From assembly GCA_017991315.1 (NCBI GenBank), contig JAGOQS010000002.1:372001-436000 (forward strand): a stretch of DNA of 64,000 nucleotides, in the 5' to 3' direction. Numbering within the stretch: the first letter of the stretch is position 1; every line of letters starts with the position of its first letter. Of the stretch, positions 47,389-56,563 are shown piece after piece. Below the pieces are notes generated by a model. The model saw only the letters and a list, made by a program, of their open reading frames with translations. It had not been told where the DNA came from and did no database searches. This stretch comes from Ferrovibrio sp. (lineage in GTDB: Bacteria; Pseudomonadota; Alphaproteobacteria; Ferrovibrionales; Ferrovibrionaceae). The translations under genes were made by a program, and so were the position numbers.

Positions 47389-48635
47389 CAGAGACCCGCC
47401 TCCATGCGGCCGGGATTGAGGATATGCTGGGGATCGAAGCTGTCCTTGACGCGGCGGCTTAAGGCCGCCAGGGCCGGCTCCTGCGGCTGGAACACGGAAA
47501 CAGCGGCGCGCACGGCGTCATCGGCGCGGAACAGCGTGGCATGGCCGCCGCCAGCTTCGGCAACGGCACGACGCAGATCGGCGGCGCCGGCATCGCGGCT
47601 CGGCAGGATGGCGAGCCAGATCAGGCCGCCAGCCCAGTCGTAGAAATACGCGATCTCGGGATGCCATTCGCGCAAGGCGGCAACCAGGGCCGGGCCTTTG
47701 CTCGGGGCGACACTGACCCGCCACAGCACGCGCTCCAGCGGCTGGGCGAGCAGGCTGGCATCGCGGATCTCGCGCCAGGCCCAGGATGAATTGAGCGAAT
47801 GCAGTTCATCCAGTTCGCCATGCTTGCCCAACAGGTCGCGCAACGCGTCGCAGCGCGCCGTCACCGATACATCGGTGCCTTCGACGCGGACCAGCGTGAC
47901 GGCACGGCCTGAACTGGCGATGCGGCTGATGCCGGAGCGCGCCGCCAGCATGGCCGGCAGATGCGCCAGGCCGGAGACTTCATGCGGCGACTGCGCCGCT
48001 TCCGCCAGCGCACGGATGGCGGCGGCATCATCGAGGCCGAACACCACCACGGTGCGGGTCTTTTCAGGTGCCGGCAGCACCTTCACATGCGCTTCGGTGA
48101 CGGCGGCGAGCGTGCCGAAAGCGCCGCAGAGCAGCTTGGAAAGATCGTAGCCGGTGACGTTCTTCACCACCTTCGCGCCGTTCTTCACCAGCTCGCCGCG
48201 CCCGGTGACGGCCTGGAAGCCGAGCAGATGGTCGCGCATGGCGCCGATCTTGAAGCGGCGCGGGCCGCCAAGGTTGGCGCCGATCGCACCGCCGAGCGTG
48301 CCACGCCCCGACGGCATGCCCCAGAGCGGGCCGAAATCCGGCGGCTCGAAGGCCAAGATCTGCCGCTGTTCAGCCAGCAGCGCCTCGATATCGCTGATCA
48401 GCGTGCCGGGCCGGGCCGTAAGCACCAGTTCGGCAGGCTCATACTCCACCACGCCGGAGAGCTTGGAGAGATCGAGCAGATGGGCGCTTTGCCCCCCTGT
48501 ATTTGATGATAGGGGGCGGCCAAGCCTGGCCTTGCTGCCATGGCCAATCAGGCTGAGCGGTTTGCCCTCGTTAGCGGCCCAGGCAATTGCCTGGCGCACA
48601 TCTTCAGCGGTGGCGGGAAGAAATGTGTCGGTCAT
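47388..48635 (-). CDS. glcE: Glycolate oxidase FAD-binding subunit GlcE
   Basis: Second flavin-domain subunit of glycolate oxidase. From the ATG at 48635 it is 415 aa and begins MTDTFLPATAEDVRQAIAWA. It shows the FAD-binding GHGSKARLGRPL, PSGRGTLGGAIGANLGGPRRFKIGAMRDHLLG, KNVTGYDLSKLLCGAFGTLAAVTE, and a short C-terminal domain ending SFDPQHILNPGRM. The longer upstream reading overlaps glcD and was discarded. Confidence 0.94.
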   Translation of the reverse strand: MTDTFLPATAEDVRQAIAWAANEGKPLSLIGHGSKARLGRPLSSNTGGQSAHLLDLSKLSGVVEYEPAELVLTARPGTLISDIEALLAEQRQILAFEPPDFGPLWGMPSGRGTLGGAIGANLGGPRRFKIGAMRDHLLGFQAVTGRGELVKNGAKVVKNVTGYDLSKLLCGAFGTLAAVTEAHVKVLPAPEKTRTVVVFGLDDAAAIRALAEAAQSPHEVSGLAHLPAMLAARSGISRIASSGRAVTLVRVEGTDVSVTARCDALRDLLGKHGELDELHSLNSSWAWREIRDASLLAQPLERVLWRVSVAPSKGPALVAALREWHPEIAYFYDWAGGLIWLAILPSRDAGAADLRRAVAEAGGGHATLFRADDAVRAAVSVFQPQEPALAALSRRVKDSFDPQHILNPGRMEAGL

Positions 48636-48651
48636 TTTAGCCCCCCACCCC

Positions 48652-50139
48652 TTAGAAACGCGGAATGTCGGGGAAGGCCAGCTTGCCGTGACTGACATGC
48701 ATGGCGCCCATATCGGCGCAGCGATGCAGCGTCGGAAAGACCTTACCGGGATTAAGCCGGTGATCGGGATCGAAGGCGCATTTGACGCGCTCCTGCTGCG
48801 CCAGGTCAGCCTCGTTGAACATCGCCGGCATCAGGTCGCGCTTCTCAACGCCGACGCCATGCTCGCCAGTGAGTACGCCGCCGACCTCGACGCAGAGCCG
48901 GAGAATGTCGGCACCGAATTCCTCCGCCTTCTCCAGTTCGCCAGGATTGTTGGCATCGTAGAGGATCAGCGGATGCAGGTTGCCATCGCCGGCATGGAAT
49001 ACATTCGCCACCCGCAGGCCGTGGCGTTCGGAAAGCTGCGCCATGCGCGTCAGCACTTCGGGCAGCTTCTTGCGCGGAATCGTGCCATCCATGCAGAGAT
49101 AATCCGGCGAGATGCGGCCCACCGCCGGGAAAGCCGCCTTGCGTCCGGCCCAGAAGCGCAGCCGCTCCTCCTCGCTTTCGGAAACACGCAGCGACACCGC
49201 GCCGCAGCCGCGCGCGATCAGATCGACGCGGCTGAGCAGGTCATCCACTTCCGCCGGCGGACCATCCAGTTCGATGATCAGCAGGGCCTCGACATCGCGC
49301 GGATAGCCGGCATGGACAAAATCCTCCGCCGCATGGATCGCCGGACGGTCCATCATCTCCATGCCGCCCGGAATGATGCCGGCGGCGATCACCTTGGCAA
49401 CGCAATCGCCAGCCGCTTCCGAGGTGGCGAAGCCGGCCAGCACGGCGCGCTGGGTGGTCGGCTTCGGCAGGATGCGCACGGTCACTTCCGTCACCACGCC
49501 GAGCAAACCTTCCGAGCCGCAGACCACGCCGAGCAGGTCATAGCCTTCCGCATCGAGATGCTTGCCGCCAAGCCGGATCACTTCGCCGGTGATCAGCACC
49601 ATCTGCACGCCAAGGATATTGTTGGTGGTGAGGCCGTATTTCAGGCTATGCACACCGCCGGAATTCTCCGCCACATTGCCGCCGATGGTGCAGGCGATCT
49701 GGCTGGAAGGGTCCGGCGCGTAGTAGAAGCCGCGATGCTCCACGGCGCGGGTGATGCCGAGATTGGTGACGCCGGGCTGCACCACGGCGCAGCGGTTATC
49801 CCAATCGACTTCCAGCACCTTGTTGAACTTGCCCATGCCGAGCAGCACGCCATCGGCCAGCGGCAATGCGCCACCCGAAAGCGAGGTGCCGGCGCCGCGC
49901 GGCACCACATTCACACCACGCTCGTAGCAGAGCTTCAGCACCGCCGAGACCTGCTCGATATTGCTCGGCAGCACCGCCACCAGCGGCAATTGCCGGTAGG
50001 CCGTCAGCCCATCGCATTCATAGGCGCGCAAGGATCGCTCATCCACGATCACGCCCTCGCCCGGCACGATACGGCGCAGATCAGCAATCAGCGCCTCGCG
50101 CTGTTCGAGGATTTTCGGGTCCGGGGCGGGCATCAGCAT
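48652..50139 (-). CDS. glcD: Glycolate oxidase catalytic subunit GlcD
   Basis: FAD-linked catalytic subunit, 495 aa from the ATG at 50139, which has GAGGA about 8 nt upstream; the E. coli protein is about 499 aa. The FAD-binding motif is VVPRGAGTSLSGGALP. Also visible are GGNVAENSGGVHSLKYGLTTNN, YDLLGVVCGSEGLLGVVTEV, ANVFHAGDGNLHPLILYD and GEHGVGVEKRDLM, and the C-terminal FDPDHRLNPGKVFP. It lies between the regulator gene and glcE. Confidence 0.95.
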   Translation of the reverse strand: MLMPAPDPKILEQREALIADLRRIVPGEGVIVDERSLRAYECDGLTAYRQLPLVAVLPSNIEQVSAVLKLCYERGVNVVPRGAGTSLSGGALPLADGVLLGMGKFNKVLEVDWDNRCAVVQPGVTNLGITRAVEHRGFYYAPDPSSQIACTIGGNVAENSGGVHSLKYGLTTNNILGVQMVLITGEVIRLGGKHLDAEGYDLLGVVCGSEGLLGVVTEVTVRILPKPTTQRAVLAGFATSEAAGDCVAKVIAAGIIPGGMEMMDRPAIHAAEDFVHAGYPRDVEALLIIELDGPPAEVDDLLSRVDLIARGCGAVSLRVSESEEERLRFWAGRKAAFPAVGRISPDYLCMDGTIPRKKLPEVLTRMAQLSERHGLRVANVFHAGDGNLHPLILYDANNPGELEKAEEFGADILRLCVEVGGVLTGEHGVGVEKRDLMPAMFNEADLAQQERVKCAFDPDHRLNPGKVFPTLHRCADMGAMHVSHGKLAFPDIPRF

Positions 50140-50149
50140 GGGGGCATCC

Positions 50150-50875
50150 TCAGTCAGAACCAAAGCCGAAACGCGCGGCGGCGGCGGCAACATGGGCCCG
50201 CGCGGCATCTGCGGCAGCAAAGGCATCGCCGGCCTCAATCGCGCGCAGCAATGCCTGGTGCTCGCCTTGTGCGGCGGCGGCCTTGCCTTGCTGGCGCGCG
50301 GCCTCGCTCCAGGTGAGCTGGCGGGTTTCGGAAAACTGGTGCGCCAGGAAATCGCTGAAGCGCTGGATCAGCGGATTGCCGGTGGCGGCGGCAATGGCGG
50401 CATGAAAGGCATCATCGGCTGCGGCCGCCTCGCGGCCTTCGGCCAGGGCTGCTTCCATTGCCGCGAAGGCGGCTGCAATGGCGGCGAGATCGGCGGGCTG
50501 GCGGCGGCGCGCGGCCAGTTCGGCGGCAGCCACCTCGATGGCGCCGCGCAACTCGAAGGCATGGCGCAGGTCGCCGGTCTCCATGCCATTCGGCGCGGTC
50601 AGGCGGAAACTGGTCTGGCCCGGCCGCGCCAGCACGAAGGCCCCCGCCCCCTGGCGGGTCTCGACATAGCCTTCGGATTTCAGCCGGGCGATGGCCTCGC
50701 GCACCACGGCACGGCTCACCTTGTGGGACTCGGCAAGCTGCTTTTCGGTTGGCAGCTTGTCGCCCGGCGCCAGGCCGCCCTCGCGAATCGCCGCCAGCAG
50801 CCTGTCTGCCAAAGCCGAGCCCAGGCCGCTGGGGCGCGGCAGGTCGGCGGCTTGGGCTTGGCTGAAATGCAGCAT
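50150..50875 (-). CDS. FCD-type GntR-family regulator (GlcC/LldR-like)
   Basis: Transcriptional regulator, 241 aa from the ATG at 50875. The N-terminal winged helix has LPTEKQLAESHKVSRAVVREAIARLKSEGYVETRQGAGAFV (about residues 40-80). The C-terminal FCD domain has FELRGAIEVAAAELAARRR, a DDAFHAAIAAATGNPLI segment with metal-site-type residues, and EHQALLRAIEAGDAFAAADAARAH. It is the first gene of the glc operon with its own palindromic operator, so glycolate or a related hydroxy acid is the likely effector. Whether it activates or represses is not visible. Confidence 0.88.
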   Translation of the reverse strand: MLHFSQAQAADLPRPSGLGSALADRLLAAIREGGLAPGDKLPTEKQLAESHKVSRAVVREAIARLKSEGYVETRQGAGAFVLARPGQTSFRLTAPNGMETGDLRHAFELRGAIEVAAAELAARRRQPADLAAIAAAFAAMEAALAEGREAAAADDAFHAAIAAATGNPLIQRFSDFLAHQFSETRQLTWSEAARQQGKAAAAQGEHQALLRAIEAGDAFAAADAARAHVAAAAARFGFGSD

Positions 50876-50889
50876 CGATTCCCGGAAAT

Positions 50890-50908
50890 TTGTCAGACAA
50901 GCTGACAA
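50890..50908 (-). promoter_or_regulatory. GntR/FCD operator palindrome upstream of the glc operon
   Basis: TTGTCAGACAAGCTGACAA has perfect 7-bp arms TTGTCAG / CTGACAA. Within it TTGT-N3-ACAA (50890-50900) fits the TNGT-N3-ACNA pattern bound by FadR-subfamily GntR proteins. It ends 15 nt upstream of the regulator start, consistent with autoregulation. Confidence 0.7.
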
Positions 50909-50946
50909 CTATCCCGTGGAACCTCACCCGTCAAGCCCCGAACGAC

Positions 50947-50980
50947 AAACGGCCCGGACGACGAATCGTCCAGGCCGTTT
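50947..50980 (-). terminator. Hairpin terminator candidate downstream of rpmJ
   Basis: Arms AAACGGCC-x-GGACGA and TCGTCC-x-GGCCGTTT with a 4-nt loop give a 14-bp stem with one C-A mismatch. It lies about 50 nt after the rpmJ stop and before the glc regulator. There is no clear T tract, so Rho-independent function is not certain. Confidence 0.5.
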
Positions 50981-51029
50981 ACGGAGAAACCCTTGAGCCG
51001 GCGCCGGAAACCCAGCGCCGCCGCAGCTA

Positions 51030-51155
51030 TTAGCCCTGGCGGGCCTTGAAGCGCGGGTTGGTCTTGTTGATGACGTAGACGCGGCCCTTGCGGCGCACCA
51101 CGCGGCAATCGCGATGGCGGGTCTTGGCGGACTTCAGCGAATTGATGACCTTCAT
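51030..51155 (-). CDS. rpmJ: 50S ribosomal protein L36
   Basis: Small ribosomal protein of 41 aa, beginning [16 protein letters not shown] and ending NPRFKARQG, with the basic core [15 protein letters not shown]. This is the alphaproteobacterial-type L36 that keeps only one of the usual zinc-ligand cysteines. AGGG lies 8 nt before the ATG. It stands alone between the glc operon and a methyltransferase gene. Confidence 0.95.
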   Translation of the reverse strand: MKVINSLKSAKTRHRDCRVVRRKGRVYVINKTNPRFKARQG

Positions 51156-51361
51156 GACACGAACCCTAGATCTCGTCGAACCCATACACGGGCAATGATA
51201 AAGCCGGCGCAGCTAGCCGCACCGGCGCGAAAAGCGGGCGGACCATACAAAGCCGGTCCGGGCCTGTCAACGGCGAAAAAGCCCCCGGTTTCCGGCTGCG
51301 GCTTAATAAATCGGAAGGCTTTTTGCTACACTCCTAGGGTTGAATTACTTGGGAGAGGCCT

Positions 51362-52924
51362 GTGCAGCCTGACTGGACCGCCGGATACGTCGCGGAAATC
51401 GACTATACCTATGGCTATTACCGCGAATTGGCGCCGGCGCATCTGCGCTTTGCCCTGGCATTGCGTGGCGTTGCGCCGCCGTCCTCAGGCCCGGTGAACT
51501 ACCTGGAACTGGGCTTCGGCCAGGGCGTCAGCGTCAATATCCATGCCGCTTCCAACCGCGGCTCTTTCTGGGGCACCGATTTCAACCCGAATCAGGCCGC
51601 TGGCGCCCGCGCGCTGGCCAAGGCCGGCGGCAATGGCGCCAACCTGCTCGATGACGGCTTCGCCGAGCTGCTGGAACGCGACGACCTGCCGAAATTCGAC
51701 TTCATCACCCTGCACGGCATCTGGACCTGGGTTTCGGACAAGCATCGCGACACGATCGTGGCGATCATCCGCAAGCATCTGGCGGTCGGCGGCGCGGTGT
51801 ACATGTCCTACAACACCCTGCCCGGCTGGTCGGCCTCGATGCCGGTGCGCCACCTGATGAAGCTGCACGAGGATATCGCCGGCAGCGCCGAACAGGGCAT
51901 CCAGAAGCGCATCCAGGCGGCGATTGCCTTCGGCGAGCAGGTGGATAATGCCGGCGCCGCCTATTTCCGCCAGGTGCCCGGCGCCCGCGACCGCCTCAAG
52001 GGCCTGAAGGACAAGCCGGCCAACTATCTGGCGCATGAGTATTTCAATGCCGACTGGAAGCCGATGTATTTTGCCGATGCGGTGCGGCATCTGGAAACCG
52101 CCAAGCTGAGCTTCGCGGCCTCATCCAACCTGCTCGACCATATCGACAACGTGAATTTCAGCGAGCAGTCGCGGCAGATGCTGGTCGGCATCCAGAATCC
52201 GCTGCTGCGCGAAAGCACCCGCGATTTCATCGTCAACCAGGTGTTCCGCCGCGACATCTTCACCCGTGGCCAGCGCCTGCTGAACATGCCGGAACGCACC
52301 GCCCTGCTGATGCAGAGCCGCGTGGCGCTGACCGTGCTGGCCAATGAAGTGCCGCTGAAGCTGAATGCCGCGGTGGGCGAAGTGAACCTCAGTCCCGCCG
52401 TCTACACGCCGCTGATCGAGGCCCTGGCGGCGGATAACTACCGGCCCAAGACGCTCGGCGAACTGGTGCCGGTGCTGGCGCCGAAGAATATCAACCCGCT
52501 GCAGATCATCCAGGCGGTGACCTTGCTGGTTGGCGCCAACCATGCCACTGCGGCACAAAGCGCCGAGGAAGCCGCCGCAGCCGCCCCGGCCGCGCAGCAG
52601 TTCAATGCTGCCCTGCTGAAGATGGCGCGCGAGCATACCGAGGTGATGTGCATGGCCTCGCCGGTGCTGGGCGCCGGCGTGCCGGTGCCGCGCCTGCAAC
52701 AGATGTTCCTCGCCGTGCTGGGCGAGCAGAAAAGCAAGAAGACGCCGGACGCCGCAGCGCTCGCCAAGGGTGCCTGGGCGATTATGACCAGCATCGGCCA
52801 GCGCGTAGTGAAGGATGGCAAGACGCTGCAGAGCGAGGATGAAAACATCGCCCAGCTTGCCGCCGACGCCAAAATCTTCCTCGACCGCCTGCCACTGCTG
52901 CAGGCGCTCGGGGTCGCTTCGTAA
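51362..52924 (+). CDS. SAM-dependent methyltransferase with regulatory domain
   Basis: Protein of 520 aa starting at a GTG preceded by GGGAGAGG. The N-terminal class I methyltransferase fold has motif I NYLELGFGQGVSVNI (about residues 45-59), the acidic motif FWGTDFNPNQ, and DFITLHGIWTWVSDKHRDTIV, followed by VGGAVYMSYNTLPGW. The part from about residue 210 resembles the methyltransferase-associated regulatory domain (PF10119 type), and a helical C-terminal region follows. The substrate is unknown. Relatives occur near surface-polysaccharide or hypothetical genes, but no such context is visible here. Confidence 0.82.
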   Translation: MQPDWTAGYVAEIDYTYGYYRELAPAHLRFALALRGVAPPSSGPVNYLELGFGQGVSVNIHAASNRGSFWGTDFNPNQAAGARALAKAGGNGANLLDDGFAELLERDDLPKFDFITLHGIWTWVSDKHRDTIVAIIRKHLAVGGAVYMSYNTLPGWSASMPVRHLMKLHEDIAGSAEQGIQKRIQAAIAFGEQVDNAGAAYFRQVPGARDRLKGLKDKPANYLAHEYFNADWKPMYFADAVRHLETAKLSFAASSNLLDHIDNVNFSEQSRQMLVGIQNPLLRESTRDFIVNQVFRRDIFTRGQRLLNMPERTALLMQSRVALTVLANEVPLKLNAAVGEVNLSPAVYTPLIEALAADNYRPKTLGELVPVLAPKNINPLQIIQAVTLLVGANHATAAQSAEEAAAAAPAAQQFNAALLKMAREHTEVMCMASPVLGAGVPVPRLQQMFLAVLGEQKSKKTPDAAALAKGAWAIMTSIGQRVVKDGKTLQSEDENIAQLAADAKIFLDRLPLLQALGVAS

Positions 52925-52926
52925 GA

Positions 52927-54474
52927 CTAGAACACCAGTTCGATCAGGCGCGGGCCGCGCTGTCCGAAAGCCCGCTTAAGCGCAGCCGCGAACCCGTCCA
53001 GGTCCGTGGCGCGCTCGGCGGCAACGCCATGGCCCTCGGCAAGCTTCACCCAGTCGGGATTGGGGCGGTCGAGGGTCAGCATATCGACGGCGCGCGGCCC
53101 CGGATTGCCAACGCCGACATTGGTCAGCTCGCCCTGCAGGATGGCATAGCGCCGGTTGGCGAAGATCACCGCGGTGATATCGGCATTCTCGCGTGCGAAG
53201 CTCCACAATGCCTGCTCGGTGTAGAAGGCGCTGCCATCGCCGGTCAGCGCCACCACCTTGCGGTCGGGTGCCGCCAGTGCCGCGCCGAGCGCCACGGGCA
53301 GCGAATAGCCGATCGAGCCACCCATATTCTGCAGCCAGTCATGGCGCGGGCCGGCAGCCAGGGCGGCGAAGATGCCGCGCCCGGTGGTGATCGATTCATC
53401 CACCACGATGGCGTTGTCCGGCATCAGGTTGGCCAGCACGGCGGCGATGCCATCCAGCGTCACCGGGCCGCTCGGCATCGCCGGCATCGCCGGCTTCGGC
53501 GCTATCGTGAAACGCTCCGGCGCCTTGAGCGCGGCGGCGATGCGCTCCAGCGCATCTTCGAGGTCATCCTCGATCGCCGCCACCGGCACGCGCGCGCTGC
53601 CTTCGGGCAGCAATTCGCTGGGCTTGCCGGGATAGGCGAAGAAAGCCACCGGATTGCGCGCACCGACCATGACAAGCTGCTGCACATCCTTGAGATAGCC
53701 CAACGCCACTTCCAGCACATAGGGAATGCGGCCGACTTCCGGCAGATGCGGGCCGCGCTCGATCAGCGCGTTGCTGCCCTGGCCGGAGAGGCGGCAGCCA
53801 GTGGCGGCCTGGATGCGGCCGGCCAGCATGATGCCGCGCGCATGCAGCGCCTTGCCGCCGAGCAGCAGCATGGCATTCTTGCCGCCTTTCTTGAGCGCCT
53901 CGGCACCGGCTCGAATAGCGGCATCGTCGACCTTGCGCCGCGCCGGCACCGCCACCTTCGGGGCCACACCTTCCGCTTCGTTCCAGGCAGTATCGGCGGG
54001 CAGGATCATGGTGGCGACGCCGCCGGCGCCGGTCATCGCCGCAGCAACTGCCTGGGCACCCAGCGGCCCGACTTCTGAAGCCGTCTCGGCACGACCGATC
54101 CAGGCCGAGACCGGCCGGGCGATGCCCTCGATATCGGAGGTCAGCGGCGCGTCGTATTGCAGATGGTAGGTGGCATGCTCGCCAACCACATTGACGATGG
54201 GCGAATTGGCCTTGCGCGCGTTATGCAGGTTGGACACGCCATTGGCGAGGCCGGGGCCGAGATGCAGCAGGGTGGCGGCGGGCTTGCCGGCAAGCCGGGC
54301 ATAGCCATCGGCGGCACCCGTCACCACGCCTTCGGCCAGCGCCAGCACGCAGCGGATACCCGGCACATGGTCGAGTGCGGCGACGAAATGCATCTCCGAC
54401 GTGCCAGGATTGGCGAAGCAGATTTCCACATCGCTCGCCACCAGCGACCGCACCAGACTTTCCGCGCCGTTCAT
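52927..54474 (-). CDS. Thiamine-diphosphate enzyme (acetolactate synthase-like)
   Basis: ThDP-dependent carboligase or decarboxylase of 515 aa. The N-terminal Pyr domain has FANPGTSEMHFVAAL and the catalytic Glu in LALAEGVVTGAADGYARLAGKPA. The central domain is short. The C-terminal PP domain carries the ThDP/Mg motif LTGDGSAFYTEQALWSFARENADITAVIFANRRY. Proteins of this architecture are often annotated as acetolactate synthase large-subunit homologues or benzoylformate-decarboxylase-like. No regulatory subunit gene is adjacent, so branched-chain biosynthesis is unlikely. Confidence 0.85.
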   Translation of the reverse strand: MNGAESLVRSLVASDVEICFANPGTSEMHFVAALDHVPGIRCVLALAEGVVTGAADGYARLAGKPAATLLHLGPGLANGVSNLHNARKANSPIVNVVGEHATYHLQYDAPLTSDIEGIARPVSAWIGRAETASEVGPLGAQAVAAAMTGAGGVATMILPADTAWNEAEGVAPKVAVPARRKVDDAAIRAGAEALKKGGKNAMLLLGGKALHARGIMLAGRIQAATGCRLSGQGSNALIERGPHLPEVGRIPYVLEVALGYLKDVQQLVMVGARNPVAFFAYPGKPSELLPEGSARVPVAAIEDDLEDALERIAAALKAPERFTIAPKPAMPAMPSGPVTLDGIAAVLANLMPDNAIVVDESITTGRGIFAALAAGPRHDWLQNMGGSIGYSLPVALGAALAAPDRKVVALTGDGSAFYTEQALWSFARENADITAVIFANRRYAILQGELTNVGVGNPGPRAVDMLTLDRPNPDWVKLAEGHGVAAERATDLDGFAAALKRAFGQRGPRLIELVF

Positions 54475-54524
54475 ACTGCACCCTCTCCTTCAGCTTGGGG
54501 AAGGAAAGGTGTAGCCGATCCGGC

Positions 54525-56426
54525 TCAGGTTTTGAAGAAGCGCACCAAGGCCGCGAGTTCCTGTGCCTGGGTGGTGAGCGACTGCGCCGCCGCCGTGGTT
54601 TCCTCGACCAGTGCCGCGTTCCGCTGGGTCATCTCGTCCATGCTGCCAACAGCGGTGTTGATCTGGTCCAGACCCGTCGCCTGCTCGCGGCTCGCGGCGG
54701 CGATCTCGGCAACGATATCCGACACCTTCTTGATCGCCGCGACGATATCGACCAGCGACTGACCGGCACGGTTGACCAGGGTGGCGCCGGTCTTCACCTG
54801 GGCATTGGATTCGGAGATCAGCGCCTTGATGTCCTTCGAAGCGCTGGCGGAACGCTGCGCCAGCGCCCGCACTTCCTGCGCCACCACCGCAAATCCTTTA
54901 CCGGCCTCACCGGCCCGGGCTGCCTCGACCGAAGCATTCAGTGCCAGCAAATTGGTCTGGAAAGCGATTTCGTCGATCAGCGCCACAATGTCGGAAATCT
55001 TCTGTGCGCTGGCCTCGATCTGGGTCACTGCCGCCACGGCATCGCCCACCACCTTGCCGCCGGTTTCGGCGGTGTCGCGCGCAGTGCTCGCCAACTGGTT
55101 GGCGGCCTGGGCATTGTCGGCATTCTGCTTCACCGTGGTGGTGATTTCATGCATCGACGCCGCCGTCTCCTCGATACTGGCGGCCTGACTTTCGGTGCGC
55201 TGCGCCAGATCCTGGCTGCCGGTGGAGATTTCCGCCGCTGCGCCATGCACCGCCTCGGTTGTCTGCAACAGCCGGCCGGCGAATTCGCGTAAGCGCGCCG
55301 CCATGCCGTTGGCGCTGTTTTTCAACGTCGCAAACACCCCCTGGTATTCCCCATCGACCTGTCGCGTCAGGTCGCCATTGGCCATGGTCTCCATCACGCT
55401 GGCGAGCCCGCCGGTGACGGTGCCGAGCGTGCCCGAGAGGCGGTTGAGTTCCTGGCTCAAGGTGAGCAGGAAACCTTCCTTGTCGGTTTCATTGAGCCGC
55501 GTTGATAAGTCGCCGGCGGTGATGCGGCGGCAAAGCTCGGCAACTTCCGCCGCCGCCTGGCGTTCACGTGCTTCGCGCGCCTCTCGCTGCGTCTCGGCCT
55601 CCTGGCGTCGCGCCGCGATCTCGGCTTCGGCGCGCTGCTTTTCCACGGCATTTTCCTTGAACACCACCAGCGCCGCACCAATGCGGCCGACCTCGTCGGT
55701 CTGCTGCAACACCGGCACCTGGGCATCGAGCCGACCATCGGCGAGGTGCTGCATCGCGGTGATCATGCGTTGCAACGGGCGGGTGACACCAATCAGGACA
55801 ATACCCAGCGCAAGCATCAAGCCTGCAGCACAGCCGACAATGGCAACCACGATCAACTCGGTGCGCGTCATCCTGGCTTCCGCCAGGGCCGCCTTCTGCA
55901 CGTCCTCCTGCTGCTTGTTGTAGCGGTCCTCGATGTTGCGCAGGCTCTGACGCGCGGCATTGAACTGTGCCGATGCCGCGATGATGCCGGCTTCGGCAGT
56001 GGCGAAGTCGCCCTTGTCGCTGGCTTCGCGCGCGGCACGGTAGAGCGGGATATACCGGTCCACTGCCGCCTGCATGTCGGCGAAATCCTTGCGGTCGGCA
56101 TCGGTGTCGATCAGCGGCTTCAGCCGATCCATGCGGCTGCGATAGCGGTTCAGTTCGTCATCGGCGGTCTTGATCACGGTTTCGCGCAAGGCCGGGTCCA
56201 GCCGCCGCGTCATCGCTTCCGCCATGCGCACAAACTGCACCAGATTCACCGTGCCACGCCCGGCATGCTCCAGCCGAGTGGAAGCATCGTCGATGCGGAT
56301 CAGCGCCTGCTCCATCTTGCCAAGCGCGCTGACCCCGCCATAGGCCATCAGGCCGGCGGTGAAGATGAGGATACCGACAACGCCAAGCAGCTTGCTGAGC
56401 AGACCAAGATTCCGGAACCAGGCCAT
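54525..56426 (-). CDS. Methyl-accepting chemotaxis protein
   Basis: Chemoreceptor of 633 aa. Two transmembrane helices (about residues 10-30 and 190-212) flank a helical periplasmic domain resembling the four-helix bundle type. HAMP (about 213-265) and a second HAMP-like segment (about 300-400) precede a signalling coiled coil with the hairpin tip [41 protein letters not shown]. The C terminus [15 protein letters not shown] has no CheR-binding pentapeptide. No che genes are in the window. The ligand is unknown. Confidence 0.94.
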   Translation of the reverse strand: MAWFRNLGLLSKLLGVVGILIFTAGLMAYGGVSALGKMEQALIRIDDASTRLEHAGRGTVNLVQFVRMAEAMTRRLDPALRETVIKTADDELNRYRSRMDRLKPLIDTDADRKDFADMQAAVDRYIPLYRAAREASDKGDFATAEAGIIAASAQFNAARQSLRNIEDRYNKQQEDVQKAALAEARMTRTELIVVAIVGCAAGLMLALGIVLIGVTRPLQRMITAMQHLADGRLDAQVPVLQQTDEVGRIGAALVVFKENAVEKQRAEAEIAARRQEAETQREAREARERQAAAEVAELCRRITAGDLSTRLNETDKEGFLLTLSQELNRLSGTLGTVTGGLASVMETMANGDLTRQVDGEYQGVFATLKNSANGMAARLREFAGRLLQTTEAVHGAAAEISTGSQDLAQRTESQAASIEETAASMHEITTTVKQNADNAQAANQLASTARDTAETGGKVVGDAVAAVTQIEASAQKISDIVALIDEIAFQTNLLALNASVEAARAGEAGKGFAVVAQEVRALAQRSASASKDIKALISESNAQVKTGATLVNRAGQSLVDIVAAIKKVSDIVAEIAAASREQATGLDQINTAVGSMDEMTQRNAALVEETTAAAQSLTTQAQELAALVRFFKT

Positions 56427-56563
56427 GACGCACCTCCCGTCTGTATTTGGCGAATAGCTTACAGCAACGGTACGGATACGATGCGGATTCAGCTAGCGAT
56501 TGTCTGTTGGTTCACGAACAAATGTAGAGATCAACCGAATTAGAGGTTGCGCACCCACGGCCA

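Noticed and set aside
56505-56525. GTTC/GAAC sequence upstream of the chemoreceptor as an SOS box
   Set aside because: The alphaproteobacterial LexA pattern needs GTTC repeats 7 nt apart in the same direction; here the halves are inverted and 2 nt apart.
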